Shown here: positions 25,960 through 40,100 of the stretch, one piece after another
How positions within the stretch are numbered: position 1 is the first letter of the stretch
Layout of the letters: each line of letters opens with the position of its first letter
Assembly (NCBI GenBank): GCA_037074705.1
Contig: CM073593.1
Coordinates: 14,947,001 to 15,011,000 of the forward strand
DNA: 64,000 nucleotides
From: Zhengitettix transpicula
Taxonomy: Eukaryota; Arthropoda; Insecta; Orthoptera; Tetrigidae
Reading direction: 5' to 3'
The notes under the pieces: generated by a model
What the model saw: the letters and a program-made list of their open reading frames with translations, nothing else
What the model was told of the DNA's origin: nothing
Databases searched by the model: none
Translations under genes and position numbers: made by a program

Positions 25960-27275
25960 TGCATACTTACACATACATGAGCATGCTCATACATACTCAC
26001 ATGGTCTCGTGAAAGAGGAGATGGTATGTAGGAAGGGCACTAATTACAGGATGTTGAGTCCAGGGCTTTGCCTGGACTGCAAGACATGTTGGAAAGATAG
26101 TTCCCATAGATGGAGTTCTGCTTCTGATGAATCGGGGGGTAGAGCTTTAAGGATGGTGAGTGTTTCTAAAATCCAATTCCCAGTAGCTGCTCACGCCCAA
26201 AACCACAACATAAACAATTTCGATCAATGCTTCACACTCACCATCCTTAAAGCTCTACCCCCCGATTCATCAGAAGCAGAACTCCATCTATGGGAACTAT
26301 CTTTCCAACATGTCTTGCAGTCCAGGCAAAGCCCTGGACTCAACATCCTGTAATTAGTGCCCTTCCTACATACCATCTCCTCTTTCACGAGACCATGTGA
26401 GTATGTATGAGCATGCTCATGTATGTGTAAGTATGCATACATGTGTGTGTGTGTGTGTGTGTGTGTGCATGTTCATGTGTATTTGTATGTATGTTCAGGC
26501 ATACATGTATACATGGGATGCTTTGTATGAATGATCTGTATCCTAACCTTGTTCTTCAAATTTTCGGAGGCTCTCAGCCTCCTTCTTCAGGAAGGAGTGT
26601 TACACCATTCCGTGCACCGGCCGGCTGCGGACTGCGGAGATTTGACCGCCGCACGGCCAGTAGCCCATAAACAATCAACACCCCCACCAAGCCACTAACT
26701 TTCTCTCTCAGGGGGAGGTTGTGGCATAGGAAAGGTTAGGATACAGATCATTCATACAAAGCATCCCATGTATACATGTATGCCTGAACATACATACAAA
26801 TACACATGAACATGCACACACACACACACACATGTATGCATACTTACACATACATGAGCATGCTCATACATACTCACATGGTCTCGTGAAAGAGGAGATG
26901 GTATGTAGGAAGGGCACTAATTAAGGAATAAATACAATAATGGAAGCTCCTAATACTTCATTCCCTCTACTCTATCCATTCCTCCACTAAAAACTATTAA
27001 TTGTCCACAATAAGACTGTCTATATTTGCCTGGTCGGGAACTTGACCCGGTGGCCGAGATGGTTAAGGCGTCTGTGTACTAAGCAGAATACGTGGGTTCA
27101 AGTCCCGCCTGGGTCAAATATTTTCAGTCTTTCCTTCTTCTTCCATCCTTCTCTCTGCTTTGAACATATGCTTTTCTATGTGCGTAATTCTTCGCCCGAG
27201 CATATGAATTCAAATAAAGCGCAATCCTCCTATTTCTCCTATTTATTTCTATCCTTCCTCACTATCCAAGTTTGA

Positions 27276-27316
<41 letters not shown>

Positions 27317-30300
27317 TACACATGCACACAATATTAAGCGAATTCATTAAGGAATTGAAACTAAAGTCACATTCGAACTTGGATAGTGAGGAAGGATAGA
27401 AGTAAATTGGAGGAATTCATATGCTTAGGCGTTGAAAAGCATATGTTCAAAACCGGGAGAAGGATAGAAGAAGAAGAAGAAGGGAAGACTGAAAATATTT
27501 GACCCAGCAATATATCAATTCCAAAGGACCAAAAATGCACTCCTACCAAAATAAAAACATCCATGTGGCACTGAGAGTGCAAACTTTGTACAGTTCAACC
27601 AACATACTGGACAGCTTTTTCAAAAGTGAAATTCTTAAAATCAAATACATAAGCAGAATGACTGAAATCACCGCTACAGATATAGACAATCAATCTGTTG
27701 CAGAGAAGGAAGTGATGCTTCCAATTGATTTTTATTGATTGTTTTCTACTCAGTTGTGAATTTAATTTTTGAAATTTGTAGCATTTAAAGCAGTAAGTAG
27801 GGTACAAGAGTCAAAATTTTTTTAAAAAATTTAATTGAAGATGGTTTGTAACATAAAGAATAAAAATTTGGAAAGTTTGAAAATAATCTTTTTCAACCTA
27901 AATTTTGAGAAGGCTTGCCAAGCACTTTTTAAATGTGAAGGAAATAGCTCCCAGGGTTTCTGGAATAGAATATAGTCAGGATAGTAGGTCAGAACTGTGT
28001 GCTGGCTGGACATGATTTCATGAGGATAAAAGATGATTTGTATAATATTTTCATTATAATATTGAAATGAATATGGAAGCAAGAGTATATTAAAAATTTA
28101 ATGTAAGTAAAATTTAACTTTTAACTAAATCATGAAAATAACCAGTTCACTCTATTAAATATTGGAAGGGAAAATATATAAATCAAGTTAGTGTGCCAAC
28201 AACAAATTTATTCAAAAATGTATTCTCTAAATTTATTTAAAATACTCACCAACACACTTGTGACCTTGAGTAACAATTGCATCAACAGCTTCGGAACAGT
28301 AAACACATCTGTCTTCTTTAGAGAATTTGGTGACTTTCCTAAAGGTATGGCCAGCAATAGTAAAAAGATTCCCTTTCCATTCTAATGTATCGGATGGTTT
28401 ATTAGGTGTGCTATCCCCACTAGGCTGTTCCATTACCAAGTTAAGACTCTTTGTTGCAGGGTCACTGTTACGACGTCGAAGATCTAATGTAGTAATAGCT
28501 CCACTACGATTACGTTTAGTCGGTACACCGTGCACTGGAACACCTGCCTGCCTGTATACATCAATGTCAGGTGACCAGCTTGAACTTTCACTGGAGTGAG
28601 GTTCATGCCGCAACTCCCTTACAGTTCGTTTTCCTCCATCTGTTACCGTTGGAGATTCCTTTATAGGACCAAGTTCTGGTAAACCAACAACTAGATTTCC
28701 TGAAAGGTCTTCACCAGCACTCCGACAAACATTTGCACGTGGGCCTCGTCGCCTTTCTATTCTAACAGGTACTTCAGATTCTTTAAATTCTGGACAAGGA
28801 TCATGACTTATACTGGTTTTAAGTACTGGTCGAGGGCGATTAATTATGATATCAGAGTTCAATTCTGAAGAAACTGAACGACTCTCCCTCCTGTAAAACA
28901 AAATCAATAGCAGCTTTTAATTTATCATAATACCAATATTTATTATCAGAAAAGAGAACAATAAAGAATTTTTAAATTAAAGAAAATTGTTTCTTACTCT
29001 GAAAGAAAAATTTCAATTTATCAATGCCAAGGAATCAAATATTCAAATGGAATGTACTCTCAAGATCACACCAATCATCCCCAGCCCTCTAAAATATTTT
29101 ACAGAATTTTATAATAAATATTTATTGTAGTGTGTCCAAACTCTATTAATTAATCTCTTATCTATTCTGTCATACCTATAGCAATAATTTACAATAAGAT
29201 TGGAAAAACTGGAAATAAATTTTTTGGAATTAAAAACTCTACAACATATAAAGTATGATTAAAAACCTAATCAATTTTCTTATGTGGAATAATTGGCTAC
29301 GTGGATTTGGAAACACTATTTATTAAAGAGTTCTCGGGTTTCACAGGGATGCCAACAGTGATTAAAACGAAATGTTTGATGACCACCTGCCTTGTCGTAT
29401 ATACCACGAAATGGGAAGGTCGTGGCACTCCGCCTACAAGATGACGGTACCGGCATGCGCAGTTAAAATAATGTGTTTTTGAATGCATGTTCCCAACTAA
29501 CTGAGATCAGAATGGCTTTTAAGGCAACGGGAAATTGATGAAAATGTTTTATGAAGAAATTAGTTAGCACTGCAGATTCTATAATGCATATTACATATTA
29601 CAAATCATTCCAAACTTTGTAAAATTTATTTATGGATGGATTATAGTTAACTCCTTAAAACAAAATTATTCAAATCAAACCAGAGACGTATTAATAAATT
29701 CAAAAACTTACCGAACAGGTTTATGAACAGGATCCAACAGTTTATCACTAACCAAAGTAGGTCGGCTGACAGATGATTTTACTGTTTCTTCTCGTCTCTG
29801 CCAAACATCTGATTGCTGAGCGGTAAATTGACTGTAAGCAGTTGTTGTGGAAACAACAGGAGGAGCTGATCTAGAAATACCTTCTTCAACTTCTCCATCA
29901 CTGTGTGCCGAAGATGTTAATCCAGTGCTTTCACGTCTTTCAGAGATTTTGTTCACTAGGCAAATAAAATGAGACTTAAAAATACAATTCCAATCTAATT
30001 CACAATTAATGTTCTGCTAATGTAACTGTAAAGTATAACTGTCTTATCGTTTCCCACTGAGTGAAACAATTTGAATGTTAACAACTTCAAATTAAATAGA
30101 AAACCTATTTAATAACCAACAGTCTACAATGAAGTTCTCATCATCAATAAATAGAGTTTTCCTAGACATGGATAATGTATAAAAGCAACAAGTACACAAT
30201 TTCCCCTATGTTTTCTTTTTAAAATGGAAAGTGTTTCCAATGCTTTACTAGTCATCTAATTCACCCAATACATGCTTAGTAACTGTACATGACAAATTAC

Positions 30301-32797
30301 TTAGAGATTCAAAAATTTAAGGAATTACTTAAATTTTTACTATTTTAAAGCTTTAGACATTATATGTATTAAGCACTGATTGATTAAAAAATTAGCAGTT
30401 AACCACTATAAGAAATATTACACAAAATACATCAAATAAACTTACAGTTGATTGCATGTAACTGTCTTCTTACTTTCTCATGTGAATTTTCAAAAGTGAC
30501 ATTACTAATGGGAGAATCACTGCTGTACTGAGATTCCAAACTTCGTTCAGAAATTAAACTATCACTGCTACTCCCTTTTCTTATACCTGTGAGAAACAAA
30601 TGATAAATAATAATAGAGAATACCTTCCAACTTTACAATTCTGTAAAATAATTTTGTGGTAAGTATTAAAGTATTGTTCCAGACAAGTCTGAAATCTATG
30701 GTTTAACTATGGACACTCAAAAATAAAAAAGGTTATTCTAAATATTAATGAGGGTTAAATGTGCATATACAATTTTTTTTATCAGTGTGTAGTTCACAAA
30801 TGTATTAGTTAAAATGAAATATTCCAAAAAATTAATTGTGCAGATTGTTCACAGGTTGTGTGAAATATAATTTGTTCCCACTTAGTTTGTGAACAAGCTA
30901 GTTTAAATGAACAGGTGGTTCATTAGGGTCCCGCAATCTCTGTAAATGATGACTGTTCCCCACACTACTAGTTTGTTTGGGTCCCGCAGTTTGCGTAGCA
31001 AAATAATTAGAGGTCTGGAAGATTGGCAGACAGGTGGAAGCCATCTACTAGTTTCAGTATCTTACAAATTGCAAAAACACGTATAATGGCTTCCTATTCC
31101 TTTTACCTTTTGTGCAAGTTGCAATTGAAGTTGAACATGAATTTGAAAAAGAAATAATTTTCTTTGCTGTCTGCAGCCTGAATGACAACTTATGTCTTAT
31201 AGTCTGCATTCATTAACCAACCAAATTTGTGCCATACACATAAAAGATAAATGAACAGCATTATACTTGAGGCTCTACAAATATGTAACAAAAATCCCAG
31301 AATGAACAGACACCGGCTATCATCTTAGCCAAAATGGGATCCTTTAGGACAGCCGTAGACAAAAACTCGGAACAGAATAATCAGATTGGTGGAGGGTAAT
31401 CTGCCGCCCCTCTCCATATGGCCAGTGGCCAATCAGTAGCCAGCACTAGGGCGGTCACACCAGACCAAACTGTATAAAGAGGCAGTAACTTCATCTGGAC
31501 CAGTCATTCCACCAGGAAGATGTCAGCGGTGATTGTTGACAAAACGTCGTGTTTCTACAATGCCACACGGTTGAAAACCCAAGTACTCTTTCATTTATAA
31601 TTATAGACAAATTAATATAACCAACACAATTCCAAAATTATTTAAATTGCCATTTAGAATCTATTCAACAGGTTTTTTTTTTAATAAGTATTTGTTTTGA
31701 TATACACAATACATTTTGATTCATTGAATGACAGTTTTACACGGTCTATACTGATTCTTCAAACAGCCTTCGACTTAGTAAATTATGAATTGTTGGTATT
31801 ATATGTTAGAGATCTTTGGAATGACTCTGTTTATTAAAATAGTTTCAAAATTATCATTAAAATAATATATTATTGAAGTATAAAAATGTTATTAGTGGGA
31901 AAATTTAAGCTCTTTCAGGATTTACACATTTACATCCATTATTATTTAATATTTTTACTGATACTACTTAAAATTTTGATCCGGTTGAATTCATATTGTT
32001 TAGATTTGAAAATCCTTTTGAAAGTATTCATTCTGATAATGATGAAAATCATATTCAGTACAGTATAAGCAAATTAAATTAATGGATGTTTTTTTAAGCA
32101 TATACATATACATATATTGTAATACTAATTAGAGGCCAGTAATGATTTTAATAATTGGATTGTTAGCGGTACTAATCTTCAAAAGACAACAATGTAGGCG
32201 GTCTTTGTTTGCGGGCTGCGAGCGCTTTCTGGAGGCAGTCTGACTGATATTGTAGTAGGGAGCGGAAGGCAAAATTGGAGAGAACCAACAGCGTGGCCTA
32301 AGTACAAAATTCAAACAAGGAAGTTACAAGTTTTTAAATCCAAGTATAAAGTTTGGACCGCAAGATACTTTGTAAAAAACTGCAAAGAATAATCAAATAT
32401 TTGTGCCACATTAAGATTCCTACGTGTACTGAGATCAACATTTTCCACATAAAGACAATGTGTAACAATATGTCTTGCTGATGATCCGGAGGTGCAACAG
32501 ATCCAGTTCCCGGAGAAAAATTCAATAACTACGACCATGTGTTTGACAATCAAGTGTAGAGTCAGTGATTCATGGCTTTTTTTTATGTAAATTGTAATCC
32601 TGAGCCGAGGAAACTAAGTCTGGTACCCGCCAAACATTTTTGTAAGTAGAAACCAAGTTAATTACGTTTGTAAACAATAGTTAAAGGTATTCGTCAGATT
32701 TCGTTCGTATCTTTTTGGTTTTGATTGTTAATTTCTTAATTTATAAATTCTATGATTGATCTTTACTTATCAAGCCCATCCAATCCAATTATTCATT

Positions 32798-32835
<38 letters not shown>

Positions 32836-34089
32836 TATATTTGCAATATTGGCATGCAAAGGAAAGAGAGAATGGTGTAACACTTCTTCCTGAAGAAGAA
32901 GGATGAGAGCCTCCAAAAATTTGAAGAACAACCTTCTGTTCCTTATCACGACACCACACTTCACATTCAGGTAAGCCACAACCTATCTTTCTTTCCTTTC
33001 CAAACCAATATTGCAATTATTTGACAATGTCATACTAATATCGTGTGTATATATATATATATATATTAACAAAATTGAGAAACATGGGATAAAACATATT
33101 TACAGGAAAAAATATTGTATAAATAACAAGCACATTGGAAACAGTGTAAGCTGCTTGACAAAAATAATCTTACCTGATCGTTTATCATCAAGAATCTGGT
33201 TTTCTGTCTTGGTAGATTTATTTCTTTTAAAAGATATCTTTTTCCGTAAATGTATAACATCCAGAGTAATTGCAGGTTTTTTTGTTTCGCCAGTTCTTGA
33301 AAAAAAGTTTCCAATTGATAATTTTACAAAGAGTATTGAAGTTCAGGTTTTCCATTGTTTAAAAGGGAGAAAAAGTTTAACATTTTGAGCAGTTAAAAAA
33401 CTTTTCATCTTAAAAGGAAGAAAAATAGTAATCTGAGTTAGTCACAATATTCCAATCACTCCCTAGAGGAATAAACCTTCTAAATACAGTCTCCTCCTGA
33501 GAGACAGCTATCTAGGCAGTTAGATGACGGGTTAGGCTTGAATAACTTGTTCGAGACTCAACTGTTCTGTACTTAGATAATTAATAATGTTTGGTTACAT
33601 TGTATGATGACCATTTTTTTAATGTTTGAAACAATTGTTTCCTATTTGATACTTTCCTCAATCATAAACAATGGAACAAATTTATAGCAGTATATAATAA
33701 AAAGAATGTAAAACAGAAGATTACATAAGGCATACTTCAGTTACCTTACAAACGGCTTGAATCGAAAATCACTGTGAGAAGCAGGAGACATGATCGATGG
33801 CTTGAAATTGATTGGTTCAGCCTCACTATCTTCCTGAATTCCACTGCTTCTGCAAATAAATACAGTGCAGAAATAAATTCTAAATATTACAGATATTATT
33901 TGATAGCTAATTAATTGTTATTTTATATTATTATTATTATATTATTAAGCTACCTGCCAGATCTTTCATAAAAAATAATTTTTAATTATTGTACTTGTTT
34001 GGCAACGAAATGTTGTACAATTCCTATTCAAAATCGATTTTCTGACATTAGAATGTTGTTGTTTGTTTATAATTTATCTTAAATAATCA

Positions 34090-34148
<59 letters not shown>

Positions 34149-37100
34149 AAAAGGGTATGTTATGAATTTAAGAGAAAACATGTTAAATGATGTTGAGTTT
34201 CAGGCATTGTTCTATTTTCACCATTTTTTTTATTCTAACTTTGGGCTGAATCACAAAGTTGAAAGTTATACTGAAGTTTGATACTATAGAAACCTTTCAT
34301 GTATTTAGTTTTTTATGTGGGCCCCCAAGAGATATTACAACTCAAAATATAAAAAAATTGAAAAATTCCATTTTTGAAAGGGTGTAATTTATAAAGGGTT
34401 AATCATCATTGATATTTTGTATAAAAAAACTGCACCAATATGTAAAAGCAAATTAAAAAGACAAACTGTTTGTTCTTTGCAAAATACCCTTACAAAAATT
34501 TCATTTTGTTCATTTAAAATCAATGTTAATACATGAAAAAATCATATTATATAAGTCAATAGAGGTTCAATTTGTAGACCAGAAAGTACTGAAGACAATG
34601 CAGTTATTTTGAAAATGATAGAACAACCAAGTACTTAGTAATTAAGAAAATCATGGATACCTGTAAACGTGAAAACAGCATCAGGTCACTAACAAAAACT
34701 AAATAAAAATTTAACAAAATAAGTTTTGAACTACCAAAAAATAATGGAATGCACCTACAAAATATGTATTTTTCTGAGATGGTTTGGCAACTAGTGCTGG
34801 ACCACTTGCAATGGATTAACCCAATAGTCAAATACCCATAAGTAACTCAAGTAACAAGATCACTTTATCATGATACATTTATACTGAAACACTATTTACG
34901 TAGTGTAAAGTGTGTAATTCTCTTTCCTTTCTTTGGCCTTTCATACAGTGCTACATCACTAATTTACATGTTATATTGTTCTGTCTCTCAAAGAGAATTG
35001 ATGACAGTATCATATCACCATTACTTAACAACAGAAGGGCAAATAATATAAAAAGTTATTCCAAACCTATTATAATTAATTTCATAACACTCACCCTTCT
35101 GAATCAATAATGTCTTTATCTGCAGACAATCTATCATCCAAATCCTCTTGGCTTGATTCCTTTGATAAAAATGCTTCATCATTACTTTGTATAGATAATA
35201 CCTCAACTATTGATGCTTTTTCTTTTCGCTGCTGAAATGAAAAACACATTAAACAAATTGCAACATAAATTTTATATAATTTCAGTGAATTATCATAAAT
35301 ATTAATATACTGGGAGCATTGTTCACAATGAGTGAGCAAGAAACTGGTATTATTGAGAAGTTTATCTATAAGAGATTCTGAAACAAAAAATCATGAATCT
35401 AACAAATGTGTTGCATACAAAAGGAGTTATTGGAGTTGAAACTCAATAAAACACCAAGTTGTTTAACTGTTCTGATTGGAGGACTGTATCAATATTGAGA
35501 TCCTGATAGAAATTAAACATCCCACTTTTGGTTTATAATGCCAGGGAGATAACAATCAACAGATGTTGCTGTCAATGACCCAAATATGCATTGTCCAACA
35601 TAAGATGGATGTTTTAATGCATATTGTCTCTGCTACTAGTCCCATAATCCCCCTGAGACTGAGTGTAACTTTATAAAAAAAATATTTGTTTTTTTGTTAA
35701 TTAATAGTTGAGACAATAGGATTTGGTAAAGGTAAACAGAGGGGAAGGGGAGTGAGGGATGGTACACAGAGGTAGAAGGAGGAGAAGGTAGGGTAAAGTA
35801 ATGAGAGGTAGAGGGAAGGTTCGTGAGGGTAGAGGGAAGGTTCGAGAGGGTAGAGGGAAGGTTCGCGAGGGTAGAGGGAAGGTTCGAGAGGGTAGAGGGA
35901 AGGTTCGCGAGGGTAGAGAGAAGGTTCGAGAGGGTAGAGGGAAGGTTCAAGAGGGTAGAGGGAAGGTTCGAGAGTGGTAGGGAGGTTTGAGAGGGGTAGG
36001 GAGGTTTGAGAGGGGTAGGTAGGTTTGAGAGGGGTAGGTAGGTTAGAGAGGGGTAGGGAGGTTTGAGAGGGGTAGAGGGAAGGTTACAGGTGTTTATGAG
36101 TTAAGGATATGTCATTGCCACAAAGATTAATTGTATAGAAAGGAAAGAGACTTACCTAAAGCTCGGAGTTACCACTCAGGACACGCAAGTTCTTCATATC
36201 TTTTGGAGGCTCTCAGCCCCCTTGTTCAGGAGTGTGTTACTTTCTGTAAGCTGGACAACTGTGGAGTGTGTGGTATATATTTTTGATATATATATGGAGA
36301 AGTGATGAGCATTCATCATTGATTAATTTTGTTAAATGGAAACTCAATTTATCTACAGCAATGTTGGTTAACGGAGTGTGTGGAAGGGGTGGAGGGAAGG
36401 AGGTTTTGTAGGAAAATTAGAGAGTAGGATGAGATTGCATGTGTTGTAGGACAAGGCGTGATTTGCAGAATGTGAGATAAAAAGAGGTGTGGTGCATATT
36501 GGGATGCAAATGGGCCACTATGGAAATGTTGAATCGGAAAGGTGTGAGAAAAAAGAGAAGGATCAATAGGAATGAAAGGCCCAAGTGGGATTTAAGACTT
36601 ACGAGTGTTCATAAAGGTAATATAAATGAGAGTAAGGATGTGACATTGTCAAAATAATTTGTATCACAGACGACTGGTGAACGAAATGTAGCACTTACCT
36701 GAAGAAAGTGACTGAGAGCCTCCCAAAATTTGAAGAGCTTGTGCAGTTGTCTAGCTTGAAGTGTTAAATAAATGTTCAATATGGCAACTATGCTTTAAAA
36801 ATAAAAACTTTGCCATCAAATGTCAAATTTTATTATTTTATCAACTGATTTTTGACATGGTCAACTTCAGATGAAATACAATAAACCAGTTACATGAAAT
36901 GGAGCAAAGTATGAGGTTGCAGCAAGAGTGAGGAACAAAACTGGGTGCGGGGAAAGAGAAAGAAGACAAGTCTTATTTAAATGGATGCATTCATAGCAAG
37001 TTGAATATACCTCTTGATGCCTCAGCCGCTTCTCTTTTAAGTCATGGTATCTACAGCGAACTGCATTTGCTCTGGCATGAGCTTGGAAAACAATGATACC

Positions 37101-40100
37101 ACTAAGAAGTTGACAGTACCATTTTCTACATTTAAAACCACGCCATGCACTTTGCAAAGAAACAACAGATCCTCGAAGACCACGAAATGATCGCAGAGCA
37201 ACATACATACGCCACCATGACTGAAAACCATGTAATAGGAACTTACAAAACTATTCTTGACACAATCAATTTAAATATTAGAGAAATATTCAAGTATTTA
37301 AATAAAGTAAAAATAATTCAATTAAAAAAAATCTATAGTAACTAATACCTATCATTTAAATTTGCAAACAAATAACTTGTTAAAATTGTCAAAAAAAAAT
37401 TTCATTTTAAAATCAGAAGTTGTCACAAAAAAAACAACAGCCAACGATGATGTGATATTGTCAAAATAATTAATAAGGACAGGAAGAAATATATGAGTCA
37501 TGTGCTTACCATAACGGAACGTTTCTTGCAATACTTGTTGCTTTCACCAGGTGATTCAAAAAACTCAAGAGCCATAAGAATGACACCACACAAATGGCTC
37601 TTGTGTTTCAGGAATCACTTGACAAAAGTAACAAAGATTGCAAATTGTTGTGCGGTATTTATTTAGCACTTATTTTTTTACTTATTTGACTGCTTATTTA
37701 TTGTTCAAAGTTAATATACAGACTTAATCTATTTGTAGCTCATTAATAAATTAAATTTACTTAGGCAACTAATGAATGGAATAATCAACATCAAAGAGCA
37801 TATTATTTTATTTATGTAATTCCATATAACTATAAATATATTGAGGAAATAATTGACTTACGAAACTTAAGTTTATCTTGCATCAGTATCATATACTTCA
37901 CCTATATTTACATGTTAATTTACCTGAATATAGGTGGCAGCTTCCCTTATTCGCAAAAATCGCCGCCTCTCGAGTATTGCTCTAGCCCATCTTTGAATTA
38001 TCACAATACTTGCTACAATTTGCTGATGCAAACGGTAATCAAGACGCACTTTTTCTGACTCACGAAGAAATATTTTACTCGACCCTAGCTGATAGTTATC
38101 ACGATTAAGGTTCAATGTATACAGAAAATCTCGAACATCAGCTTGTGAACTGCAATAAAACAATATGGAACAATAACAACTTTCTAAAAACATCTTCACT
38201 TTTGTAAATATACAGCATAAATTACATACCTGACTAAACCTTTCGGAAGCAAGATTCGATACAGATGAATAAACTCGTCATATGTGAGACGGACATTGTA
38301 GCCAGCTTGACGAATTCTAACAGTTTCAAGCATACCTGTGTACCGTAATTGGCGCTGGACAGTTTCATCATCAAATTTATTTGGAATCTGTGATATACAT
38401 AAATTAGCCAAACATAGTAATTACAATAATTTGATGGTAATGCTTACGACAAGTTACTATTAGAATGAATCATGTTATAACTGCAGTTTTACAAACATGA
38501 AATTACATGAGACCATGCTAAATCTGTTTAGTTTAAAAGATTCAAGGCTACGAATAACAAATGTCCTAAACACTCTCCAGAACAATAATAAATACGAACT
38601 TTCATCATTATTTCAAACTTATGAAGAAGTTACACACATTTTGCATATTTATTTTCATGAATAGTATTAGCAATATAACATCAATCAAAGTTCATTGTAG
38701 AAATGTATTTGCCAAACGACAGTCAATTTTAATACATAAACTATTTTCACACACTGGATGAAACACAAATTTGCACAAAAAGTTATTATGAGGCTTAAAT
38801 GAAAACTGAAACAAGCTATCTGGGATTTATCCTTGGATTTTGAAGAAAGTACAACTGCTATAACACAAAATGTATTAGTTCATAATTGAATACAACATAA
38901 ATCACAGTATTTACTAATCAAAAAGAAGTACTGTGTGATATTTTCTGAATTAAGGATGTATAAATGTGCAATAGTTGTGTTGCAAAGGTGCATGTGCACA
39001 TATGCTGTGTTTATAATGGAGGTAATAATAAATTAATTAAAACATCTCCAAGCAAGACATGCTGTGCAAAACAAGATGAAAAGTAGTAAAACCAATAATT
39101 TATTTGATCATCTTAAAAACACAATTTTCCACTCTCTTCTTTAATTTGTTTAAAATTTAAACTCATACTTTTCATATTGTAGGTAATGTAGAGAAGAATT
39201 AGAAATTTAGCTCAGATTAATAATAATACTAATAATAAATAAATAAAATTACTAACTACCTCTTTTTAAATGAGCCAAAATTATCATTTTGAGATTACAC
39301 TTATTTTCTACAAAAATATACCACGAGTAATAAAATGAGTGCCTGTTAAAAAAATTAAAAAGTTATATAAAATATTTCTAGATTTAGGTATTTAAGTTGT
39401 TGTTAAAGAAATATTCAGTATAATAAATAATAGTAGGCATATATAAAATATTAGTATAATAATAATAATAAGAAGAAAAATATTTATAATATTTATCAGT
39501 ATAATAAATAATATTACAAATAAATCATATTAACTACATTCATATATAGGAGCAAAATTTGAGAGAAATAATAGTGAAATTTCCTAAAACATAATCATTC
39601 TGATTTAATAAATATATATTTTATAGCTATCCATATTAGTTTGTTTAAAAAGAAAGTTGAGAACTATCTGTTCCAGTTATATATATGAAAATTAAACGCT
39701 TTATATAAGCAATCCAAATATAATTTAGTTTTGAAAGTAAAAAATAAAATGAAACCAGGTATTATTACTCTTGATCTCTCACACAAAAAACCAATCGAAG
39801 GGGGGAAACTGAACATACTAGATACTTGTGAGTCACAATGTCAAGAGTCTTCTGCAGCTATTTTTCATATTAGTCTTATATTCAAATTTAGTCTAAATTT
39901 AAATCAATATATTTTCTAATTTAATATACACTAGCTGGGTGCCCAGTGTTGTCCTGGTTGTCATATAACCATAACCCCCGATTGACTATAATCTCGGTTG
40001 CTTTTGGGTTATTTTTATGTAACGCACCTCGACCCCTATCCCTAAAGGTGCTCACCTCCCAATCCGAAAGGGGTTGACCTCATTGACCTTGTAAAACTTT

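Larger units (their letters stand above)
31320..31600 (+). repeat. PLE-type terminal repeat with promoter motifs and hammerhead relic (family E)
   Basis: GC-richer 280-bp block in the intron between exons 13 and 14. In order: CCAATCAG at 31429-31436, TATAAAGA at 31473-31480, then a hammerhead-like core at 31513-31544. The combination of RNA polymerase II promoter boxes just upstream of a hammerhead fits a PLE 5' terminal repeat (inference). No ORF attached. Confidence 0.55.

Noticed and set aside
25919..26353. 144-codon plus-strand gene
   Set aside because: The first half is antisense of PLE copy A and a CA microsatellite; only the part from about 26161 is real PLE coding sequence.
27044..27115. 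Functional tRNA-Ser gene
   Set aside because: It has good A and B boxes and acceptor stem but no long variable arm, and the same sequence recurs at 53993-54061 inside a repeat.
35636..35950. 104-codon repetitive protein on the minus strand
   Set aside because: It is the translation of a 21-bp minisatellite; the open frame follows from a period divisible by three.
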